Positions 19,137-26,977 of a DNA stretch of 27,809 nt are shown one piece after another; the stretch's first letter is position 1, and every line of letters begins with the position of its first letter. Made by a program: the position numbers and the translations under genes. Source of the stretch: Silene noctiflora (taxonomy: Eukaryota; Streptophyta; Magnoliopsida; Caryophyllales; Caryophyllaceae); contig VHZZ01005544.1 of NCBI GenBank assembly GCA_009801015.1, positions 5,607 to 33,415 of the forward strand, written 5' to 3'. Below the pieces are notes generated by a model. The model did no database searches. It worked only from the letters and a program-made list of their open reading frames with translations, and was not told where the DNA came from.

Positions 19137-20679
19137 ATCGATCGAAAACAACAATTCTTTAAACATCAATTGTACAGGAGTACTGTAATGACAGTATTCC
19201 ATACATGAATGATGTATAGACTTTATCCCTATTGATATTTTTATGCTCCAATTCTTGTCGATTTCCCGTTTTTTATCACTGTTTCCATCTTATACTATTT
19301 CGCTTTGGAATATTATAGAATAAAGATAGGATAAAACATCATCCGTAAGCAGCCAAAGGCGAGCGACATCCTGTAGATCCTGGACAGGGATAGGGTAAAA
19401 CATCATCCATACACAGCAAACACCTTACAGGTTTTTTTTGGGTTGCAAAAATGTGCATAAAACCTCACATTTTAAAAGGGATAAATGACATTCGAGTATA
19501 AAATAATCCGAGATCCTTTAAATCCTGATTACAGCACTGTGACACGCAATGATAACGAAGCCATACAAGGGTAATCAAGTACTCAGTAACAAGTTTATAC
19601 TCACAACACGGTTGATGACGAAAAATGGTTACCTTCATGGAAGCATACTAATAAGGTACAAGACCATTGATTGGGCCGCAACCATTACCTTAAGGTTTCG
19701 GGTGAGATGGTCTTCTCACATACGCCTGTAATGTTGGATTATGCTGACATGCTGTCAATTCTTTGTAACAACTAACAAACATGTGGACTAAGAAGGCATT
19801 GACTGACTGAAAATTCAAGGATAAATCATAAGGACTATAAACAAACTGTTAATGTCAATGTCATTCGTGCATATATCACCTATATTATACTTATTTATAC
19901 GGTAGACGTACCAGCCACATCTCTGCACAAATTTTGCCAGTTCATTCTGAGAATTCCTGCTTAATTTTCAGGGGACAAAGTGTTTTTCGCCACTCGTGTG
20001 TACCGTGTCTCTTGGGATTTAGATTCTTTCTATTGTCACACGTTTTTGACTATGGGAAATGTATAGATATATTGGAAGTTGAGTATATAAAAAGAGCAAT
20101 CATTCATGAAACAGATATCACAAATCTTTTTTTTTTTTTGTTTTATAAGGTCTTTTAGAAGTTGAAAATTAAGATTAGGTGAAACTGACTTGTTTCAGTA
20201 AGAAAACCGTCTTATGTTCAGCTGTTTATCGTATCATTGATTGAGTTCTAAAGCAACAGATTTGGATCGAATGCAGTCACTAGTTTTCATATGGATATAC
20301 TGTAGCAACTCGGCTGCATGTGTCGGACGTGGGAGCAGCAAGAATGTCAGGCACTTGGCCTAAAGTAAATTTTCGAAGTCGCTGTCAAAAGGAGTGTCAT
20401 GTCAACTTACGACGCAAGACCAAATTGAAGAGTTGATTAGGTAACAGAACTCAAAGGGTCTTGGTCTCTTCCACCTTTGAATGCACTGGTACAGTAGCTA
20501 GTCATTTAATCAGACCAGAGTGTTATTAGTTACGAGGGATTCCAGCCAAATAAGACGCATACTACATATATTGGTTTCGATAGTAACTCTGGCAAACGGG
20601 TTATTCAGATCAGGTAATTTCGGGTATGCAAATCTTTGGGCCGGGTCAATATCGGGTTAGAAAATGTTTGTCTCAGGAC
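19137..20679. other. spacer between DUF241 genes A and B, left part
   Basis: No gene was found. A direct repeat of the form GGNTAAAACATCATCC occurs at about 19329-19344 and 19394-19408. The frames at 19549-19731 and 19934-20158 show no family features. The last 100 bases before the hAT-like element contain scattered CGGGTTA/CGGGTCAATATCGGGT words, so the hAT element appears to sit in an older repeat of similar style. Confidence 0.45.
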
Positions 20680-21173
20680 TAGAGCTGGCAAGTCTAACCC
20701 GACCCGAGTGACCCGACCTGAACCCGAGCAGACCCTACCCGACTGGACCCGAAAATATTGTGATCCGAAACCGACCTGACCCGACCCGACATGACGACCC
20801 GTAACCCGACATGACCCGATTACCACAGACCGGAACCCGACCCGATTAAATTGATGACCCAACAATTATTAAGCTTAATTTTGATCAAAATTAAAGCAAT
20901 TTTGTGTTAAAATTGATACGTTTGACCTAATAATGAAGTAATTAAACGAAATAATAGGTTAAAAACTAAATTTAATGGTTAAAAATTGTAGTAATGTGAT
21001 TATGTAGCCGGACCCGATAATGACCCGACTCAAACCCGACCCGACCTGATACATCATTTGACCCGAAATGACCCGACCCGATAACGACCCGGACCCGACT
21101 CGACCCGAAAGGATAGGCTGACCCGATATGACCCGAACCCGATATGACCCGACTGACCCGATTGCCACCTCTA
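20680..21173. mobile_element. hAT-like non-autonomous element, ACCCGA interior
   Basis: The left end is TAGAGCTGGCAA (20680-20691) and the right end is TTGCCACCTCTA (21162-21173, reverse complement TAGAGGTGGCAA). The inverted ends match at 11 of 12. Just outside are CTCAGGAC (20672-20679) and CTCCGGAC (21174-21181), an eight-base duplication with one mismatch, as expected for hAT elements. The interior has two blocks of ACCCGA/TGACCCGA words (about 20696-20850 and 21008-21160) separated by about 150 bases of AT-rich DNA. No transposase is encoded. Open frames on the minus strand here are repeat artefacts. Confidence 0.75.
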
Positions 21174-21265
21174 CTCCGGACCATGTTAGGGATAGGTCTA
21201 GTTGGGTTTGATGTGTCTGATTCAGATGCCAGTTATGCTATTTGGGTTGGGTTAGTTTGCCGGGT

Positions 21266-21581
21266 ACAATTGAGGAGCACATTACAGATAAGCAGTGGAG
21301 TAAATAATCCAAAGTCATTGTGAATATGTGGCAAGCAACAGACAATCGTATATGCAACCACTAGTACGGTAGCGCTTATGATAGATCATGCCGGACATCC
21401 AGTCTTTTTGTATCACGGCCGTGCAATTGAGGTGCACATTACAGATAGGCAGTGGAGTAAAATAATCCATTGCGTACTTTGTGACAAGCGACAAACAATC
21501 GTATAGGCAACCACCAGTACGGTAGCACTTATCATGGATCATGCCGGACATCCAATCTTTTAAGTATCACGGCCGTGCAAT
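21266..21581 (+). repeat. 157-bp tandem duplication, two copies
   Basis: The copies at about 21266-21422 and 21423-21581 are near-identical. Landmarks are CAATTGAGGNGCACATTACA, CAGTGGAGTAAA, ACAATCGTATA, CCAGTACGGTAGC or CTAGTACGGTAGC, GATCATGCCGGACATCCA and GTATCACGGCCGTGCAAT. Both copies have small substitutions, so the duplication is not brand-new. The open frame on the minus strand is repetitive and has no family resemblance. The block lies 250-560 bases upstream of DUF241 gene B. Confidence 0.85.
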
Positions 21582-21610
21582 GTAATAATTGTCAGGAATC
21601 TAAACTCTAA

Positions 21611-21749
21611 TTTGCTGGCAGGTTTGCTAAGGAGAGACAGTTCCGAAAACAAAGCCTAAGGATGCGGCTTGTAGAGACGAGAAGTCATGTTACCATTTAA
21701 ATAATTGTGAGATTCCTTCTGTCTACTCTTACCTTTGCTATATATATAG
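21611..21749 (+). promoter_or_regulatory. promoter of DUF241 gene B
   Basis: A block starting CTGGCAGGTTTGCTAAGGAG (about 21614) and running through CCGAAAACA (21643-21651) is shared with gene C at almost the same distance from the ATG. The TATA element TATATATATA lies at 21739-21748, about 80 bases before the ATG at 21828. The conservation probably reflects duplication of gene plus promoter. Confidence 0.6.
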
Positions 21750-21827
21750 AGAAACAAAGGAGAGAAGTCACCAAACCAAGACTTACATTCAAGTACATCG
21801 CCTTTCGTTTACCAAAAGAAAAGCACA

Positions 21828-22664
21828 ATGGCTTCTTCTTCAATCCCTAAAGCTTCTTACCATGCCCGTTCTATCAGTCTGCCATCGAGACTTCATCCAA
21901 TAGCAGAACAACTCGATGAGCAATTGAATCGGTTGAGATCATCTCAATCTGCCTCGACTTCATCTTCCTCTCTTAGCCAGCAATTAAATGAGCTTAAAGA
22001 TCTATACTCTTGTGTTGAAGAGTTTCTTCAGCTACCGTTACACCAACATACTAAATGTCTCGATGAGACCTTAGACCGGTCTCTAAGACTCCTAGACATT
22101 TGCACCACGTCTAGAGATGTTCTTCTAAACTCAAAACTTCACCTTCAAGACTTGCAATCAGGGATCCGTAGACGATGCAATGGTAACTCGAGCATTGCTA
22201 ATGAAGCCGCTGAGTACTTAAAAAGCCGAAAAATTATTAAAAAAACGATCAAAAACTGCCTACAAGGTATCAAACCAGTTCTTAACAACGACGAGGGAAA
22301 TGACATGATTGGCCTTCTGAATGATGTTGAAGCATTGACAGCTGATTGCTTTAAGGCCTTGTTGTCCTACTTCGGTGGCGTAAAGGTGCAATCGACAAAG
22401 AGTCGATGGTCTACAGTCGCGAAAGTGTTCAACCAGAAGTCCGAAAAGGAGGGACCTACAAGCGAATTTGACGCACTTGATGCTACTCTGTCTTTAATCT
22501 CCATGAAGAAGAAAACCGGCGTTAACTCCTTGGAAATCGAGGATTTGCGAACCCGAATGGTGAAACTAGAGTCTGACATTCAAGATTTTGATGAATTGTT
22601 GGAATGCTTGTTTCGACATCTTGTTAAAACTAGAGCATCTCTTCTCAATATCCTTAGTAATTAA
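21828..22664 (+). CDS. DUF241 (BPS1-like) protein, gene B
   Basis: This intronless frame of 278 residues is in good start context (A at -3, G at +4). It carries the full DUF241 pattern: YHARSISLPSRLHPIAEQLD near the N-terminus, LNRLRSSQSASTSSSSLS, LKDLYSCVEEFLQLPL, LRLLDICTTSRDVLL, a basic region EYLKSRKIIKKTIKNCLQGI, and C-terminal KLESDIQDFDELLECLFRHL then VKTRASLLNILSN. No signal peptide or transmembrane segment is visible; it is probably a soluble helical protein. Gene C is clearly closer to B than gene A is, in both coding and promoter sequence. Family members are plant-specific and mostly of unknown activity. It appears intact and, with its matching TATA and upstream block, likely expressed. 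Confidence 0.92.
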   Translation: MASSSIPKASYHARSISLPSRLHPIAEQLDEQLNRLRSSQSASTSSSSLSQQLNELKDLYSCVEEFLQLPLHQHTKCLDETLDRSLRLLDICTTSRDVLLNSKLHLQDLQSGIRRRCNGNSSIANEAAEYLKSRKIIKKTIKNCLQGIKPVLNNDEGNDMIGLLNDVEALTADCFKALLSYFGGVKVQSTKSRWSTVAKVFNQKSEKEGPTSEFDALDATLSLISMKKKTGVNSLEIEDLRTRMVKLESDIQDFDELLECLFRHLVKTRASLLNILSN

Positions 22665-22831
22665 AACCATAATTACTGATTTTGTACAGAAAGTTCATCA
22701 TGTAAATGAGAGATATTATACACAATGTGATTATTTGAATACAAATACAACAATTTTCCCTATGCTCATTGTTTTAACTTGATAGTAAAATCGTGTCGCT
22801 GATTTTTTAATGTTCGCACACATTATACTGT

Positions 22832-22925
22832 AGATGTCGGCTAGTTTAGCTGGTAAAGTTATAAGAGGTGATACTTATAATCACGGTATTACCTGTTGAT
22901 ACATTATCTCATTACTAGTATCGTT
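22832..22925 (+). mobile_element. tRNA-derived SINE copy 2, decayed
   Basis: It begins AGATGTCGGCTAGTTTAGCT and continues GGTAAAGTTATAAGAGGTGA and TACTTATAATCACGG, matching the head of the copy at 17745-17827. Box A is recognisable; box B is decayed. Similarity to the copy at 26670 continues further, to about TATCGTTTTCGTT. No tail or target duplication is evident. Confidence 0.55.
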
Positions 22926-23441
22926 TTCGTTTAGTTATCTCGATTATTCCGGCCTAATAATTAATCCAAGAGCTTGTAATTGGCTATAAGATTACAATTG
23001 GAATCAATCCATGTGAAGATAGGAGGAATTTTTTTTAATGCAAATTAGAAAAGTTTATAGAAGTTAATGAAAGGACATAATGCACGTCTAAATGGTACTC
23101 CTACTTGAGAAACACCAACCTAAAATATTGGATCATGCAGATGTGCGCAATTAAATTCTTAGTTGATCAGTTTAAATATCACAAGGAATGATACAACTTT
23201 GCCATTTTAAATTAAGAAAAATGATCAAGAAAACGCGTCTCTTTGATTGGACATCAACCATCGCTCCAATTTTTTTGTTAACATGTTTCGTACATTGTGT
23301 TGTAGCTCTTCGTTACGAGATCTAATCTTATATGGAGTAGGGATACAATTAGATACATTAGCCTTTGACACATGACACTCATCATAAAACACTAAGCTCA
23401 AATTAATCGGATCTTTATACTTTGGTTAGTTTTGTACCATA
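22926..23441. other. spacer between DUF241 genes B and C
   Basis: AT-rich sequence without a gene, RNA or further repeat that I can recognise, apart from the SINE before it and the Stowaway-like element after it. Confidence 0.45.
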
Positions 23442-23517
23442 CTCCCACCGTTTCTGTCATTTGTTTACCCATTCCAATTTTTGGTGTCTCATCCATTTTT
23501 TTTACCTAACGGAGGAG
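23442..23517. mobile_element. short Stowaway-like MITE
   Basis: The left end is CTCCCACCGTTTCTGTCATT and the reverse complement of the right end is CTCCTCCGTTAGG. TA lies on both sides (23440-23441 and 23518-23519). At 76 bases it is short, probably an internal deletion derivative. It has no coding content. Confidence 0.55.
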
Positions 23518-23844
23518 TAATAAATTAATGATACCGGAGAAAAGTACAGATATTTAACTCAATTGCTCAGTATTTTGAGGCTCATCTTGTAAGGGAACAA
23601 ATGTAACATCATAAACATGTCCAAGTTCTGAATCTATTGATCTACTATAGGTTTCTGTAAAAAAAAAAAAACCATTACAGACAAGCATTGGAAATGAAGA
23701 CAATGCTACACCCCGTACAGACGACAGGACGGTACCGTGTCATTCGTACTTGTTCATTGCATGTATTTTGGATCCGGATAGACATTCAGGGAGACAATGT
23801 AATATAGAATTACTCATCAATGATCACTTAAATCATTCCATTAC

Positions 23845-23977
23845 TTGGCTGGCAGTTTGCTAAGGAAGAGACAAACCGAAAACATAGCCCAAAGAATTGC
23901 GTCTAGGAACTACAAATTATGTTACTCATCTCAATTATCTCTGATTCCTTTTGTCTGTCGTCGGTTTTATATAAATA
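23845..23977 (+). promoter_or_regulatory. promoter of DUF241 gene C
   Basis: TTGGCTGGCAGTTTGCTAAG, then AGAGACAAACCGAAAACATA, parallels the block 217 bases before gene B. Here it starts 220 bases before the ATG. The TATA element TATATAAATA lies at 23968-23977, 97 bases before the ATG. The CCGAAAACA motif is at 23876-23884. The promoter looks intact although the coding frame is broken. Confidence 0.6.
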
Positions 23978-24064
23978 GTCAAGCACCACGAAGAGAATTC
24001 ATCAAACAAACATTTCCGTCTTCATCAACTTCGTTCTCAATTGAATTAAAAGTAGCTATAAACG

Positions 24065-24882
24065 ATGGCTTCTTCGTCAATTTACCATGCCCGTTCAATC
24101 AGTTTACCATCGAGACCCCACCCAGTTGCAGAGCAACTCGATGAGCAGTTGAGCAGATTGAGGTCGTCTCAAGCTGCTTCAACCTCATCATCTGTCGGCC
24201 AAACCTTAGACGGGCTTAAGGATTTGTACTCTTGTGTTGACGAGTTCCTTGAACTACCTCTTAACCAGCAAGCCTTACGTCAAACCCGAGACGCTAACTT
24301 GAACGACCAGATCTTGGATGGATCTCTAAGGCTTCTAGACATTTGCAGTGCGTCTAAAGACGCGCTGCAAATTTCTAGGGAACGTCTAAACAACATTCAA
24401 TCAGCTCAAGCGGTGAGTTGACCATCAGAAGGGAGGCTGTTGAATATCTGAAAACCAGAAGATCGGTCAAGAAAGCCATGAAAACATGCCTGAAAAGTCT
24501 CAAAGAAATCTGTCATGAGCAAAACGACGAGGTCTCTAGCCTGCTGAAAGATGTTCAGGGAGTAACAGCTGAGACTCTAAAGTCCTTGGTGTCTTCCATT
24601 GGTGGTTCGCGTAAAAATGGATGGTCTGTTGTCGCGAAATTGAACAAAAAAGACGCGACTAAGGACGTCGGGATTAGCAGCGAATTCGATGAAGTTGATG
24701 CAATTCTAAAATCTATAGTTTCCCAGAAGAAAAATGTGAATAATGCCTCAGAAATGGAAAATTTGAGAAGTCGGAGTTTGAAATTAGAATCGGAAATTCA
24801 AGATCTTGATGAAGCATTAGAGAGCTTGTTTCGAAATCTTGTTAAAACAAGAGCAACTTTACTTAACATCTTTAGTTACTAG
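24065..24882 (+). pseudogene. DUF241 (BPS1-like) gene C, frame-broken
   Basis: The first frame (24065-24421) encodes 118 residues with YHARSISLPSRPHPVAEQLD, LSRLRSSQAASTSSS, LKDLYSCVDEFLELPL and LRLLDICSASKDAL, then stops at TGA 24419-24421. The second part of the family continues at once in another frame up to 24882: REAVEYLKTRRSVKKAMKTC, LESEIQDLDEALESLFRNL and VKTRATLLNIFSY. The shift equals loss of one base near 24413-24418. Together the parts cover the usual length (about 270 residues). The second part has no ATG of its own at the break; the frame opens at a TTG. Apart from the break, no other stops are seen and the family motifs are kept, so decay is recent or the break is a sequencing error. 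A truncated 118-residue product is possible. No intron can explain it, because the only frame-restoring GT-AG pair nearby spans about 23 bases. Confidence 0.8.
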
Positions 24883-25358
24883 ATTAACAATCTTTTGTTC
24901 TATACAGAACATTCATTACTATATTTGATTAGATCTTCATATACACAAGATTAATACAACCACCATTTTGCCTATATTGCTGTGGTCTTCAATATGTTTA
25001 CATGACTTCATTCATAATATCAATTAATCTCGTATAAGATAATCTCATAGGAGAGTGCACGTCTTGAAAAATGGAATGATTAATTCATGTGAAGATACAA
25101 ATGGGATGATTATTCAATCCAAATAACTTGACCCAAAATTGATCTGACCCAAAAGTGGTCCGAAATGATCAAACAAGCCGAAATAAATAATTTGAGATTA
25201 GACTTAGACTTAGATATATAACCACTAAAAAAATAATACTCCGTACTTGATAGACATCGCCTACAATGTCCTACTTGACCTCATATTCGAAAAGACTCGT
25301 ATGCAAAATGACTCATTAATAGCACACTTAAAACATACGCTAGCCTGAGACGTATAGA
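24883..25358. other. flank downstream of DUF241 gene C
   Basis: No gene was found. About 25128-25170 has degenerate TTGACCCAAAA/CTGACCCAAAA/GGTCCGAAATGA words, possibly remains of an ACCCGA-type repeat. ACTCCGTAC at about 25239 recalls a Stowaway end but has no partner. Confidence 0.4.
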
Positions 25359-25613
25359 TAGAGATGACCAATAGTATGGGCCGGTTCGGCCCGACCTGCC
25401 GCTGGCCCAGGTCATAAATTACCAGCCCGGCTAGCCCTTGGCCCGCCATTTGAGAAAATAAAAATAAAAATAAAAAATGGTAAGGCCGACAGCCCGCCTA
25501 AAATAGAACATGGGCCCGGGTCATATCTTCCACAGCCCGGCCCAGCTCGGCCCGCCTCCCTCACAGGCCTGGTCAGGGATTGACTAGAAGAACCCGGCCC
25601 GAGATCACCTCTA
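25359..25613. mobile_element. hAT-like non-autonomous element, GGCCCG interior
   Basis: The left end is TAGAGATGACC and the reverse complement of the right end is TAGAGGTGATC. CGTATAGA (25351-25358) and CGTTTAGA (25614-25621) flank it, an eight-base duplication with one mismatch, typical of hAT. The interior consists of GGCCCG/AGCCCGG/GGCCCAG words around an AT-rich AAATAAAAATAA core. The architecture mirrors the element at 20680-21173 with a different repeat word. It is non-coding; the minus-strand frames are artefacts of the repeat. Confidence 0.7.
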
Positions 25614-25653
25614 CGTTTAGACTCGCCCAGTTGCGAAGATATCATATGTAAGA

Positions 25654-25835
25654 GGAATGTTATCTACCTTTCCCCTTCTACCTTTTCTTCCACCTTCTCC
25701 ATTTACCCTCTCACAATCAATTAAGTTAATATATATTGGATAGGGCCGGATGGTAAGTGGATGAGGCCAAATATATTATATTTTAACCGGTTATTAGAGG
25801 AGAAGGTAGAAAAGAGAAGGTGGATAGCAATTCTC
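25654..25835. mobile_element. Mutator-like MITE
   Basis: The left arm GAGGAATGTTATCTACCTTT and the reverse complement of the right arm GAGAATTGCTATCCACCTTC are inverted repeats. Similarity continues through CTTCTACCTTTTC-type sequence for about 35 bases. CATATGTAA (25645-25653) and CATACGGAA (25836-25844) flank it directly and match at 7 of 9, consistent with an old nine-base duplication. The interior is non-coding. Confidence 0.6.
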
Positions 25836-25844
25836 CATACGGAA

Positions 25845-26669
25845 TTTGTTCTAATGTTTCTAGCCAATTACGCGCTTTAATCATATCCTGAGCTCGTCAA
25901 TGCCATGCAATCCGAATAAATACATGAAAACATCGGTCACCTTAGGGGTATTAATTACTTCATAAGTTCGGAGATGACATCACAAATTTATACTCACGAT
26001 CTGACATAATTCCTTTAGATTTATTCATGTAAATTGAGGTTGTATACATAAAAGCATTTGTATTGGATGTTTCGCTTTAGGCATTCTGACTTATAAGTAA
26101 TCGAATTAATTGATTTGGTGAGATTAAAATCCGTATTAGTGACACCTAAATCTGAATATGTCAAGTCCGATTGCTGGAGTCCAAAAAATAGTACATCCCC
26201 ATAGCATTTAGGTGGCCTCAATTATACGCCTAAACTTGTCAAGAAGTCTCAAAAAAATTTTGATCTGTAAACTGGAATAGTGTTGTACGTTAAATTATCA
26301 AGAAAAAGGTTCACGGAAAAAACTTTCTTGAGTAGTACCTTTAGGAATTTATGCTTCCAAGTACAAAAGGGGTAAACCTAGCTCCAAGACCGGCCCGGAT
26401 AGAAGACTCCAATTGCAAATACCGTAAACCCAATAGGCCAACACCCAATCTAAAAAAAAAAATTGGGTACACCATGGAAAATTATAAGGTTTTGGTAAAG
26501 GAAAATGATAAATTCATAATTTAATTTCATTTTGATAAGTAATTTAATTCTTAAATACAACTTTTAGCTATGACTCTATTTATCATTACCCTTTTGTAAA
26601 TGGGTTAGTTTGACCAATAGGCACCAAATTCAAATTCTAGTGAGTAATTTTCCAATTGTTTATTTTGTA
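25845..26669. other. intergenic, nothing recognised
   Basis: Both strands hold only short chance frames. ACCGGCCCGG at about 26390 and CCCAATAGGCCAACACCCAA nearby are low-complexity words but do not make a bounded element. Confidence 0.4.
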
Positions 26670-26760
26670 GATGTTAGCTAGTATAGCAGTAAAGTTACAA
26701 GTGATGGTATTTGTTAATCCGTATATCTTTAATCTATTAGCAACATTTTCGTTCTTGTAA
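26670..26760 (+). mobile_element. tRNA-derived SINE copy 3, decayed
   Basis: GATGTTAGCTAGTATAGCAG then TAAAGTTACAAGTGATGGTA matches the head of the copies at 17745 and 22832. The similarity to the 22832 copy continues to the CATTTTCGTTC region. Box B is lost. No target duplication was found. Confidence 0.5.
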
Positions 26761-26977
26761 CTTCTTCTACACCAAGAAATACTGTCGAGTTCACTATTTC
26801 CTTATCATTTCCCTAACAAATACAGTCACCATTTTGAAAGATAGGGAAACACAAGTTTACCGTGTCAAGTGTCAATAACATTAAAATAAAAGAATAAGAG
26901 TTAGTTTAAGGGGGTAAGAACGCTCTTACTATTGGGGTTATATTCTTACTCGTGACATAAAGCCACGGGCTATAATC

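Noticed and set aside
20280..20420. A possible fossil exon or UTR near GTGTCGGACGTGGGAGCAGC
   Set aside because: The sequence looks less random than its flanks, but neither strand gives a sustained frame or a motif I can name.
20605..21184. Minus-strand reading frames rich in Gly, Ser, Arg and Val
   Set aside because: They are translations of the ACCCGA repeat words inside the hAT-like element, not genes. The same applies to frames at 25261-25645 and 14928-15170.
23845..24144. A 99-codon frame overlapping the start of DUF241 gene C
   Set aside because: It runs through the promoter block, TATA box and leader, overlaps the DUF241 start in another frame, and has no family features.
24413..24435. 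A tiny intron joining the two frames of DUF241 gene C
   Set aside because: The GTGAGT donor at 24413 and an AG at 24434-24435 would restore frame, but the intron would be about 23 bases, far below the minimum for plants, and the sibling genes have no intron.
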